In this document: piece after piece, positions 25,788-33,227 of the stretch
Layout of the letters: each line of letters opens with the position of its first letter
Numbering within the stretch: position 1 is the stretch's first letter
Origin: Bacteroidales bacterium
GTDB taxonomy: Bacteria; Bacteroidota; Bacteroidia; Bacteroidales; JAADJA01
Assembly (NCBI GenBank): GCA_021740645.1
Contig: JAIOZL010000002.1
Location: forward strand, 62,001 to 126,000
DNA length: 64,000 bases
Direction: 5' to 3'
Made by a program: the position numbers and the translations under genes
The notes under the pieces: generated by a model
Told to the model about the DNA's origin: nothing
What the model saw: the letters and a program-made list of their open reading frames with translations, nothing else
Database searches by the model: none

Positions 25788-25818
25788 AAAAAAGCCGGTT
25801 TTGATTCCGGCTTTTTTT
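25788..25818. terminator. Bidirectional intrinsic terminator
   Basis: AAAAAAGCCGG, loop TTTTGATT, CCGGC and a run of seven T. It ends the lipoprotein gene on the + strand and, read the other way, has a U-tract too. It directly borders the tRNA-like fragment at 25819. Confidence 0.85.
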
Positions 25819-25849
25819 CTCCCCTTCTTAGACTCGAACCAAGGACCTA
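25819..25849 (-). repeat. Truncated copy of the tRNA-Asn 3' part (att-like direct repeat)
   Basis: These 31 bases equal 26499-26529, the 3' part of the intact tRNA-Asn (discriminator base, acceptor strand, whole T-arm, variable loop), with one mismatch (A at 25830 against G at 26510). The orientation is the same and the offset 680 bp. Homology stops before the anticodon arm, where TCCGCCTAAGGCGGA stands instead, though TCAGCCGC at 25865-25872 also matches 26541-26548. This is the layout left when an element inserts at a tRNA 3' end. Confidence 0.7.
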
Positions 25850-25983
25850 TCCGCCTAAGGCGGATCAGCCGCCGCCATCAATTAATTGTTTTATTAACTG
25901 CCTACCTTTTCCAGATTTTAGGAATTTTTCCCTTCTCAAAGCCAATCCTCTTGAAGGGAAGGACACTGCCTTCAGGACTAGCC

Positions 25984-26256
25984 CTACTCGATTTCTTTGA
26001 GGCTTTCTTTCAGCATTAACTTTATCGTTTTTTTGCCAGCAGTAGTTTTAAAGTATTTTTCTCTTCTCAAAGCATCTTCCTTCGACAAGTAATATTCACA
26101 AAAAATTAATTTTAATGGTCTTCTTGGAGCTGTACTTTTTGAATTTCCGGATTGATGCTCAGCAAGTCTTCTCTTAATGTCTGTTGTAAATCCTATGTAT
26201 AGTTTGTTATCCTTTAAGCTGTATAGGATATAAACACAATATTTTAGGTCCTTCAT
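25984..26256 (-). CDS. GIY-YIG nuclease (URI/UPF0213-type)
   Basis: 90 aa, one GIY-YIG domain: YCVYILYSLKDNKLYIGFT holds the two signature strands, TDIKRRLAEH the conserved Arg and His, and YYLSKEDALRREKYFKT the usual second half. Stand-alone proteins of this type are common in Bacteroidota and often sit beside rRNA or tRNA genes; the cellular role is not settled. Here the gene lies between an intact tRNA-Asn and a 31-bp copy of that tRNA's 3' end, suggesting it travels with a tiny tRNA-targeted element. Confidence 0.88.
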   Translation of the reverse strand: MKDLKYCVYILYSLKDNKLYIGFTTDIKRRLAEHQSGNSKSTAPRRPLKLIFCEYYLSKEDALRREKYFKTTAGKKTIKLMLKESLKEIE

Positions 26257-26315
26257 CCCACAAATATAAAAAAAGGATGACAGCTATAGACTATCATGCT
26301 TTAATTTTTAAAGGC

Positions 26316-26345
26316 AGTGAAGGACGTTGCAGTGAAGGACGTTGC
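26316..26345. repeat. Two tandem 15-bp repeats (AGTGAAGGACGTTGC), third partial copy at 26451
   Basis: AGTGAAGGACGTTGC stands at 26316-26330 and again at 26331-26345. AAGGACGTTGCCTTCA follows the second copy's phase and recurs at 26451-26466. These repeats fill the space between the nuclease gene and the tRNA and have no obvious coding content. Confidence 0.7.
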
Positions 26346-26370
26346 CTTCATTACTTGGCCTTCACAGCCA

Positions 26371-26493
26371 TGAAGCGAACTTGTTCTGCTTTCTGGAAAT
26401 TAAAAAGGTAGCTGTTAAATTCTGCTACCTTCTTTTTCTATACCGCCCTAAAGGACGTTGCCTTCAGGACGGTGAAGCGAACTTGTTCTGCTT
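26371..26493. repeat. Direct repeat pair, 21 bp, beside the tRNA gene
   Basis: TGAAGCGAACTTGTTCTGCT plus one more T occurs at 26371-26391 and 26473-26493, 102 bp apart. The second copy ends 5 bp before the tRNA 3' end. The stretch between contains the tRNA terminator, so a duplication of the tRNA-flanking sequence is likely. Confidence 0.65.
26405..26437 (-). terminator. Intrinsic terminator downstream of tRNA-Asn
   Basis: AAGGTAGC at 26405-26412 pairs with GCTACCTT at 26424-26431. Read on the - strand the stem is followed by TTTTTAAT, which suits the tRNA transcript; a CTTTTT run on the + side makes it usable in both directions. Confidence 0.75.
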
Positions 26494-26498
26494 CACCG

Positions 26499-26572
26499 CT
26501 CCCCTTCTTGGACTCGAACCAAGGACCTACTGATTAACAGTCAGCCGCTCTAACCAACTGAGCTAAAGGGGA
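26499..26572 (-). tRNA. tRNA-Asn (anticodon GTT)
   Basis: A complete 74-nt cloverleaf on the - strand. Acceptor stem TCCCCTT/AAGGGGA, D-arm GCTCAGTTGGTTAGAGC, anticodon arm GCTGA-CTGTTAA-TCAGT with GTT at positions 34-36, variable loop AGGTC, T-arm CTTGG-TTCGAGT-CCAAG, discriminator G. No CCA is encoded. A promoter lies upstream at 26612-26641 and a terminator downstream at 26405-26437. Its 3' 31 nt are repeated at 25819-25849. Confidence 0.96.
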
Positions 26573-26611
26573 ATATTTAATATTTTAAGAACGTATTCCT
26601 TTAAAGGGTGG

Positions 26612-26641
26612 CAAAAGTATAAATTATTTCTAAATAAACAA
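26612..26641 (-). promoter_or_regulatory. Promoter of tRNA-Asn (TTG, N19, TACTTTTG)
   Basis: On the - strand TTG (26639-26641) is followed after 19 bp by TACTTTTG (26612-26619), fitting the -33/-7 Bacteroidota pattern. It lies 39 bp before the tRNA 5' end. Confidence 0.55.
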
Positions 26642-26780
26642 TACATTTGCGAAAATTTTTGCACGCAATTCTTAATAATTGCAATTAGGAAAAGCTAATA
26701 AAAACTAAGGATACAAATAAGTAAAAATGACATTTGTTCCGGTGGGAAATTAAATTTCTCTGTAAAAAAATTATAACATT

Positions 26781-27761
26781 ATGGCAAAAGTACTTGGAAT
26801 AGGAAATGCGCTGGTAGATATAATGACCAAACTAAGAAGCGATGAAACCCTTTCAATGTTTAATCTTCCGAAAGGAAGTATGCAGCTTGTAGATGCCGAA
26901 TTTAGCGACAAGGTTAATAAAGGAACGGACCACCTCGCTAAAACAATTGCTTCAGGAGGATCAGCCGCAAATACCATTCATGGGTTAGCAAAAATGGGCA
27001 TAAGCACCGGCTTTATCGGAAAGGTGGGCCATGATGATCTTGGAAGGCTCTTTGAAGAGGACATGAAGGCCAGTGGGATTAGTCCGTTATTGTTAAAAAG
27101 CAATACCCCTTCAGGAAAAGCGATGGCCCTGATAAGTCCTGATTCGGAGCGGACCTTTGCTACTTTTTTGGGAGCTGCCGTGGAGCTTTCTGCCGGCGAC
27201 CTCACAGATAGTTTATATAAAGACTATGATTATTTTCATATTGAAGGATACCTGGTTCAAAACCATGAATTAATTGAACAGGCGGTTAGGCTGGCAAAGA
27301 AGAATGGCCTTAAGGTATCTCTTGATATGGCAAGCTATAATGTAGTAGAAGATAACCTTGAGTTTCTTCAGAGGATCGTGAAAGAATATGTTGACATTGT
27401 TTTTGCCAATGAAGAAGAGGCAAAATCGTTTACGGGTAAAGAGCCGGAAGAAGCGATCCATGTATTTGGTGAGCTTTGCGAGATTGCAGTTGTCAAAATC
27501 GGGAAGGAAGGTTCATTAATAAAAAATGCCGGCAAGCTAACAAAGGTAAAGGCTATTAATGCGAACAGCATTGATACAACGGGAGCAGGTGATCTTTACG
27601 CCGCTGGTTTTTTGTATGGACTGATTAATGGCCATTCTTTTGAGTTGTGTGGTAAGGCAGGTTCAATTCTGGCTGGCAGGACCATTGAAGTTATTGGGCC
27701 AAAAATGACAGATGAGAATTGGACAGAGGTTAGAAAACTCGTAAGTGAGCTCAAGAATTAA
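26781..27761 (+). CDS. PfkB-family sugar/nucleoside kinase, adenosine kinase-like
   Basis: 326 aa. The N-terminal part starts GIGNALVDIM. SGGSAANTIHGLAKMG and IGKVGHDDLG form the PfkB signature 1, and SIDTTGAGDLYAAGF contains the anion hole and catalytic Asp (DTTGAGD). This branch is usually annotated adenosine kinase (adenosine + ATP to AMP + ADP), but ribokinase-like substrates cannot be excluded. A TACATTTG box at 26642-26649 could start a long leader. It precedes the EF-G paralogue by ~118 bp; whether they share a transcript is unclear. Confidence 0.82.
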   Translation: MAKVLGIGNALVDIMTKLRSDETLSMFNLPKGSMQLVDAEFSDKVNKGTDHLAKTIASGGSAANTIHGLAKMGISTGFIGKVGHDDLGRLFEEDMKASGISPLLLKSNTPSGKAMALISPDSERTFATFLGAAVELSAGDLTDSLYKDYDYFHIEGYLVQNHELIEQAVRLAKKNGLKVSLDMASYNVVEDNLEFLQRIVKEYVDIVFANEEEAKSFTGKEPEEAIHVFGELCEIAVVKIGKEGSLIKNAGKLTKVKAINANSIDTTGAGDLYAAGFLYGLINGHSFELCGKAGSILAGRTIEVIGPKMTDENWTEVRKLVSELKN

Positions 27762-27822
27762 TACTTTTTTTGCTTTAAGCAAGAATAACAACACTTTGTG
27801 TAGTAATTGTTAAGATTTTTTA

Positions 27823-27830
27823 TATTTTTG
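27823..27830 (+). promoter_or_regulatory. Promoter -7 box (TATTTTTG) of the EF-G paralogue
   Basis: TATTTTTG fits TAnnTTTG and lies 49 bp before ATG 27880. A TTTG at 27795-27798 is 24 bp upstream, a little farther than usual, so confidence is moderate. Confidence 0.4.
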
Positions 27831-27879
27831 GCGCTCGCATTTTGAGAACATATTATAAATTATTAATAATCAGTATAAA

Positions 27880-30012
27880 ATGAAGGTTTACCAAACAAAA
27901 GACATTCGGAATATTGCACTCGTCGGAAGTGCTAAATCTGGTAAGACCACCCTTGCTGAAGACATGATGTTTGAAGGTGGTTTAATCAACAGGCGGGGTT
28001 CAGTAGATGATAAAAATACAGTCTCGGATTACAGGCCAATTGAACTGGAAAGACAAAACTCAGTTTCATCCACTGTTTGTTTTGCTGAATTTAACGGCAG
28101 GAAAATCAATATAATTGATAGCCCGGGATTTGATGACTTTGTAGGAGAGGTAATTGCCTCCATCAATGTTGTTGACACTGCAGTAATTCTGTTGAATGCC
28201 CAAAATGGTATCGAAGTAGGTGCTGAAATTGCCTGGATGCATACCATGAAAAATAACAAGCCCGTTATTTTTGCGGTCAATCACCTTGAACATGATAATT
28301 CAAACTTCGATGAACTTATCACTCAAATGAAGTCTTTGTTTGGAAACATAGCTGTGTGTCAGTACCCTGTGAATATAGGGCCAGGATTTAATTCTGTTAT
28401 CGACCTTCTTAAAATGAAAATGTTTAAGTTTCCTGAGGGTGGAGGTAGTGCTGAAATAGTTGACATTCCTGATAGCGAAAAGGATAAAGCCGAAGAAATG
28501 CAGGCTACCATGATCGAAGATCTTGCATCAAGTGATGAAGCCTTAATGGAGAAGTTTTTCGAGGCAGGAACCCTAACTGAAGAGGAGATGCGCGAAGCGG
28601 TAAAGGTTGGTCTGAGGGATAGGGAGCTTTTCCCCGTAATGTGTATAAACACCAAACATAATATGGGGGTGAACAGGCTTATGGAGTTTATTACCAATAA
28701 TGCACCCTCACCAGATGAAATGCCAAAAGTGAAGGCATTAAATGATAAAGAAATGACTTTTAATCCGGCCGAACCTGTTTCTGCTTTTGTTTTTAAAACA
28801 TCTATTGAGCCTCACTTCGGTGAAGTTTCCTTTTTTAAATTAATGAATGGGGAAATTGAAGAAGGAACTGACCTTATCAATTCCAAGTCAGGCACAAAAG
28901 AGCGTTTAGGGCAATTATTTGCAGTTTATGGGAAAAATCGAGAGAAGCTTACAAAAGTAGTTCCCGGAGATATTGCAGCCTCCGTGAAATTAAAAGATAC
29001 AGCTACAAATTCTACCTTAACTACTTCAAAAAACTCGAAGGATATTATACCTCCTATTGAATTTCCTGAACCGAAATTCAGGGTAGCTGTTAAGGCATCA
29101 AATTCAGGTGATGAAGAAAAAATGGCTGGAATTCTTAACTCCTTGCATAAAGTTGACCAAACTCTTGTCATCCAGTATTCAAAAGAGTTAAAGCAATTGA
29201 TTTTAGGCGGACAGGGTGAATTGCACTTAAACATTACCAAATGGCAAATTGAAAACCTCGAAAATATTCCTATCGAGTTTATTTCACCTAAAATTCCATA
29301 CAGAGAAACCATTACCAGGTCAGCTAAAGCGGATTACAGACATAAAAAGCAATCGGGAGGTTCAGGACAGTTTGGTGAGGTACACATGATGATAGAGCCT
29401 TATGTTGAAGGGATGGAGTGGACCACAGAATTTCCTGTCAGAAAATCAGAAGAGATTCAACTTGACTGGGGCGGAAAACTGATCATGAACAACTGTATTG
29501 TTGGAGGTGCCATTGATGCCAGGTTCTTGCCGGCTATCCTGAAAGGGGTTATGGAAAAAATGGAAGAAGGCCCCTTAACAGGCTCATATGCCCGTGACAT
29601 TGTATTTTATGTTTATGATGGGAAAATGCACCCGGTTGATTCGAATGAGATTTCTTTTAAACTTGCCGGACGTAACGCTTTCCGCGAAGCCTTTAAAAAT
29701 GCAGGCCCTCAAATTCTGGAACCTGTTTATGACGTTGAAGTACTGGTTCCTGAAGAAAGAATGGGAGACGTAATGACCGACCTCCAGGGAAGAAGAGCCA
29801 TCATTATGGGAATGGGCCGCGAAGGCAAATATCAGAAAATCGAAGCAAAAGCACCTTTAGCCGAAATGAATAAATATGCTACTGCATTAAGTTCTATAAC
29901 AAGTGGAAGAGGGATGTATTCAATGAAATTTGCTGAATATACCAATGTTCCGCCGGATGTACAGGTTCAATTATTAAAAGACTACGAAGCTTCACAAAAC
30001 GAAGAAGACTAG
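27880..30012 (+). CDS. EF-G paralogue with altered GTPase motifs (EF-G2-like)
   Basis: 710 aa with all five EF-G domains. The P-loop GSAKSGKT (residues 16-23) is kept, but the other G motifs are changed. Switch I reads RQNSVSS instead of RGITIxS. DTPGHVDF is DSPGFDDF, so the catalytic His is Phe84. NKxD is NHLE (134-137). Domain IV is canonical (QSGGSGQFGEVHM, HPVDSNEISFKLAGRNAF), so ribosome translocation contacts look intact. This matches Bacteroidota EF-G2; the Bacteroides protein is reported to support slow translation without GTPase activity. That function is transferred by homology. A terminator follows at 30029-30070. Confidence 0.88.
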   Translation: MKVYQTKDIRNIALVGSAKSGKTTLAEDMMFEGGLINRRGSVDDKNTVSDYRPIELERQNSVSSTVCFAEFNGRKINIIDSPGFDDFVGEVIASINVVDTAVILLNAQNGIEVGAEIAWMHTMKNNKPVIFAVNHLEHDNSNFDELITQMKSLFGNIAVCQYPVNIGPGFNSVIDLLKMKMFKFPEGGGSAEIVDIPDSEKDKAEEMQATMIEDLASSDEALMEKFFEAGTLTEEEMREAVKVGLRDRELFPVMCINTKHNMGVNRLMEFITNNAPSPDEMPKVKALNDKEMTFNPAEPVSAFVFKTSIEPHFGEVSFFKLMNGEIEEGTDLINSKSGTKERLGQLFAVYGKNREKLTKVVPGDIAASVKLKDTATNSTLTTSKNSKDIIPPIEFPEPKFRVAVKASNSGDEEKMAGILNSLHKVDQTLVIQYSKELKQLILGGQGELHLNITKWQIENLENIPIEFISPKIPYRETITRSAKADYRHKKQSGGSGQFGEVHMMIEPYVEGMEWTTEFPVRKSEEIQLDWGGKLIMNNCIVGGAIDARFLPAILKGVMEKMEEGPLTGSYARDIVFYVYDGKMHPVDSNEISFKLAGRNAFREAFKNAGPQILEPVYDVEVLVPEERMGDVMTDLQGRRAIIMGMGREGKYQKIEAKAPLAEMNKYATALSSITSGRGMYSMKFAEYTNVPPDVQVQLLKDYEASQNEED

Positions 30013-30028
30013 TCAAAAAAATTATAAA

Positions 30029-30070
30029 GGAAAGCCCCGGATTGATTTATCATGCGGGGCTTTTTATATT
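30029..30070. terminator. Intrinsic terminator between EF-G paralogue and DUF3127 genes
   Basis: AAAGCCCCG (30031-30039), a 15-base loop, CGGGGCTTT (30055-30063), then TTATATTTT. It serves the + strand EF-G gene and, being A-rich on the other side, probably also the converging DUF3127 gene. Confidence 0.85.
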
Positions 30071-30087
30071 TTCTGAATAGCGATTTA

Positions 30088-30450
30088 TTAAAAAGGCAGG
30101 TCATCCGTTGGGTCATCTGGAATATTCTCAGGAGGCGTAATCTCATGAGGAATATTATTTACAGGTGGTTGGCCTGGTTGTTCGGCTTGCGCTTTTACAA
30201 TCCTCCATGCCTTAACATCAGTGTACCACCGGTTATTGTATTCCCTGCTTTCGATATTTATACTCGCAGTTATCAATTCATTTTCGGTGAAGCTTCCCAG
30301 ATCAACTTTATCGCCCCATACGGTTATACAAACTTTTTTTGGGAATTGATCCTGGGTTTCCAGAATGAAACTTTGCTTTTTCCAGGGCCCGTTTTTACCC
30401 TCTCCTTTTTCTTCAGGTAAAACCTGAACTAATTTTCCAGTTATTTCCAT
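30088..30450 (-). CDS. DUF3127 protein with SSB-like acidic tail
   Basis: 120 aa from ATG 30450; an in-frame ATG at 30477 would add nine residues and overlap the mtaB end. MEITGKLVQVLP, GKNGPWKKQSFILETQD and KKVCITVWGDKVD are the DUF3127 OB-fold-like core. The C-terminus ends in PDDPTDDLPF, strikingly like the acidic tip (DDDIPF) by which single-stranded DNA-binding protein recruits partners. A role in DNA replication or repair is inferred. It follows mtaB directly on the - strand, so it is probably the last gene of that run. Confidence 0.85.
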   Translation of the reverse strand: MEITGKLVQVLPEEKGEGKNGPWKKQSFILETQDQFPKKVCITVWGDKVDLGSFTENELITASINIESREYNNRWYTDVKAWRIVKAQAEQPGQPPVNNIPHEITPPENIPDDPTDDLPF

Positions 30451-30457
30451 GATATCT

Positions 30458-31750
30458 TTATTTGATTGTTTCGCCAATTAAAATCGGATCCTCCGAACTT
30501 TCTATTTCCTTGATCAATACAGTAGTAAATTTTTTTAAAACTGTTTTTTCATCAACTTTAAATTTAACGGGAACATAGTTTTCACCAAATCCGGAGGCCA
30601 TTCCTTTGCTGTTTATTTTTTCAACAAATACCTTCTGCGTTTTACCAATAAAACTAGTTCTGTATTTCCTTTTATGTTTTATTGCAATATTACGAATGAT
30701 TTTGCTTCGTTCATTTTTGATTTTTTCTGATACATGATCCGGAAGTCTCTCCGCACGGGTCCCACGTCTTACCGAGTATTTAAACGTATGAATATGGCTA
30801 AACCCAATCTCTTCAATTACCTTACAGCTTACCAGGAACTCCTCTTCTGTTTCACCCGGAAAGCCAACTATTATATCGGTTGTAAAATTAAAATCGGGAA
30901 TGATCTTCCTTACTTTTTTTACCATGGATACAAATTCACTAAGCGTATATTGTCTGCGCATTTTCAAGAGGATCTTATCCGACCCGCTTTGTAAACACAT
31001 GTGCAAATGAGGAGTAAGTTTTGGATGTTTGAACAGCTCAAAAAGTTCGTCACCAAAGCCCTCAGGCTCAATCGAAGAAATCCTTACCCTGAAATCACCA
31101 GGAATTTCCAGGATTTTTTCTACTAATCCTTCAAAATTCAATCCATCGTGTTCGTATCGGCCAATGTTAACGCCCGTTAAAACAATTTCTTTGTAGCCAA
31201 ATTCCAGAACTTTTTTGATGTTCTCTTCTATGCTTTTCCAAGGCCTGCTTTCGGCCCTTCCGCGAACATGAGGGACGATACAAAATGTACAAAAGTTATT
31301 GCAGCCATCCTGGATTTTTATAAGACTCCGTGAATGAAAACTTGTCTCCGCCGGGCCAAAATCAAAACGGTCTCTTTTCAGGTCTTCCACGGATAGGATT
31401 TCTCCTTTAAAATGACTGTCGAGCAATTGGAATATAGAGCCCTTTTGATCATTTTCAATGGTATAGGTAATGGTATTATTTCCTTCCAGTTTATTTTTAT
31501 GGTTGTTGGCCATACATCCGGTAACCACAAGGACAGCATCTTTATTTTTCCTGGAGGCCTGGCTTACTACCTGACGTGATTTATGATCGCTCATATTGGT
31601 TACGGTGCAGGTATTTACCACATAGGCGTCCGCTTCTTCACTAAAGTCTACAATCTCATACCCCCCTTTTGCAAAATCATTTAACACCGAATCTGTTTCA
31701 TAGAGGTTTAGCCTGCACCCCAGGGTTTTAAACGCGATCTTTTTTTTCAT
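30458..31750 (-). CDS. mtaB: tRNA t6A37 methylthiotransferase MtaB
   Basis: 430 aa. The N-terminal UPF0004 domain starts FKTLGCRLNLYETD, with VNTCTVTN and VTGCMA giving the three cluster cysteines. The radical-SAM motif is CNNFCTFC (CxxxCxxC) followed by IVPHVRGRAESRP, the MtaB-type variant. A short TRAM-like domain ends the protein. It converts t6A37 to ms2t6A37 in ANN-decoding tRNAs. Its start overlaps the miaB stop by 4 bp (ATGA), so the two methylthiotransferases are co-translated. Confidence 0.93.
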   Translation of the reverse strand: MKKKIAFKTLGCRLNLYETDSVLNDFAKGGYEIVDFSEEADAYVVNTCTVTNMSDHKSRQVVSQASRKNKDAVLVVTGCMANNHKNKLEGNNTITYTIENDQKGSIFQLLDSHFKGEILSVEDLKRDRFDFGPAETSFHSRSLIKIQDGCNNFCTFCIVPHVRGRAESRPWKSIEENIKKVLEFGYKEIVLTGVNIGRYEHDGLNFEGLVEKILEIPGDFRVRISSIEPEGFGDELFELFKHPKLTPHLHMCLQSGSDKILLKMRRQYTLSEFVSMVKKVRKIIPDFNFTTDIIVGFPGETEEEFLVSCKVIEEIGFSHIHTFKYSVRRGTRAERLPDHVSEKIKNERSKIIRNIAIKHKRKYRTSFIGKTQKVFVEKINSKGMASGFGENYVPVKFKVDEKTVLKKFTTVLIKEIESSEDPILIGETIK

Positions 31751-33159
31751 ACTTCAAGGGATTTTGTTACTTTCAATAAATCCCCCGCCACTGAAAACTC
31801 AGCTGCTGAAGTAATTTTTACATCCACCATTTGGCCGATCAGATCTATATCTGTGGAATGAACCCTCACATTAATTCTTCCTTCGGTTAACCCGGACAGG
31901 AATTCCCCTTTTCTTTCTTTCCCCCGAACCAACACTTTAAAAGTTTTACCAAGCATAGCTTTGTTTTGGGCAAAAGAACTTTCTTTAAGGTCTTCTGTCA
32001 GGGTATGGAACCGATTTTTTTTCGTTTGAACTTCCACATCATCTATCCATCTGGAGCTAACGGCACCTGGCCGTTGGGAATATTGCGCAATATAGGCCAT
32101 ATTATACTTGAATTCCTTCATAATGCTCCGGGTATTCTCAAACTGCTCGTCCGTCTCACCTGTAAAGCCAACGATAATATCCGTAAATAGGGTCGCCTGT
32201 GGAATTAGTTTTCGAATGGTTTTTACAATGTGCCGGTATTTCTCGACTGAATGTTTCCGGTTCATTTTTATCAGGAGTTTATCATCACCCGATTGTATGG
32301 GTAGGTGGATTTGTTTAGCAAGGCAATCATAGTTTGAAACAACTTCGATAACCTCGTCAGTCATATCCCTTGGATGGGGGGAAGTAAAATACACCCAAAA
32401 CTCTTTACCGGAATTTTTTCCAAACTCACCTATTTGCCTTAGCAGTTCAGGAAAACTTATTTCTTCCCCCTTTTTGTCCAGTCCATAAGAATTTACGTTT
32501 TGGCCAAGTAGGGTAATAGATTTATAATTTTGATCAACCAGCGACTTTACTTCTTCAATGATCTCAGCCGCTGGCCGGGAAACTTCACGACCCCGCGTGT
32601 AAGGTACTGCACAAAATGTACAAAATTTATCACAACCGTTTTGAATGGGAACAAAAGCTTCGAATTCTGATTCATATACTGGATTGATATTCCAAAAATC
32701 AGATATATGTTCATTTAATTTTAACGCCTTTGTTTTTTGTTTGACTTCCTCAACCCGGGGATTTGAATAGATGGGTTTATTTTGCTTCTGAGGGTTTAAA
32801 CTAACCTGGCTAACCACACCATATTGCCTGATCATTTCAGGTAATTCCTGCAATTCGCTCATGGGGAATACCAGGTCGAACAATTTCAGAAATTTATCTT
32901 TATCGGAAGGAAGGATGCAGCCTGTTACAAAGGTAATGAGGTTCTTTTTGTTTTTAAGTTTATTCCATTTATGAATCCGTGAATATACCTTGTCGATTGC
33001 CTTTTGCCTGACCGAACAGGCAAGTATACCTACAAGGCTCGCTTCGTCCTCATTGTCTGTCCATTCATAGCCCATCTGCTCGATCACAGGTTTCGTGCGT
33101 TCTGTGTCCGACATGTTCATTTGGCAGCCGAGTGTTAGTATGTGGTATTTCATTTTCAA
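31747..33159 (-). CDS. miaB: tRNA-2-methylthio-N6-dimethylallyladenosine synthase MiaB
   Basis: 470 aa. It has the UPF0004 domain (LTLGCQMNMSDTER; the second cysteine in ILACSVRQKA; VTGCILP), the radical-SAM CDKFCTFC and the MiaB-type AVPYTRGREVSRP and LLGQNVNSYG, and a C-terminal TRAM domain (GKTFKVLVRG onward). MiaB adds the methylthio group to i6A37 of UNN-decoding tRNAs using two Fe-S clusters. NTC in the usual second motif is LAC, a mild variation. It is the first gene of miaB-mtaB-DUF3127; the four-helix pseudogene ends 68 bp upstream. Confidence 0.92.
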   Translation of the reverse strand: MKMKYHILTLGCQMNMSDTERTKPVIEQMGYEWTDNEDEASLVGILACSVRQKAIDKVYSRIHKWNKLKNKKNLITFVTGCILPSDKDKFLKLFDLVFPMSELQELPEMIRQYGVVSQVSLNPQKQNKPIYSNPRVEEVKQKTKALKLNEHISDFWNINPVYESEFEAFVPIQNGCDKFCTFCAVPYTRGREVSRPAAEIIEEVKSLVDQNYKSITLLGQNVNSYGLDKKGEEISFPELLRQIGEFGKNSGKEFWVYFTSPHPRDMTDEVIEVVSNYDCLAKQIHLPIQSGDDKLLIKMNRKHSVEKYRHIVKTIRKLIPQATLFTDIIVGFTGETDEQFENTRSIMKEFKYNMAYIAQYSQRPGAVSSRWIDDVEVQTKKNRFHTLTEDLKESSFAQNKAMLGKTFKVLVRGKERKGEFLSGLTEGRINVRVHSTDIDLIGQMVDVKITSAAEFSVAGDLLKVTKSLEV

Positions 33160-33227
33160 GTCAAAATATCAAATAATCAAAGTACAAGTGGCAAAGTAAT
33201 AAAACCGTCAATCAATTTAACAAATTG

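Noticed and set aside
25819-25872. A second functional tRNA gene
   Set aside because: Only the 3' part matches tRNA-Asn; the anticodon arm is replaced and the 5' half (D-arm, acceptor strand) is absent.
26314-26493. CRISPR-like array from the short repeats near the tRNA
   Set aside because: Repeat lengths and spacings are irregular, there are only two or three copies, and no cas gene is present.
31966-32332. Small + strand frames inside miaB
   Set aside because: They are antisense to a well-conserved enzyme and show no features of their own.
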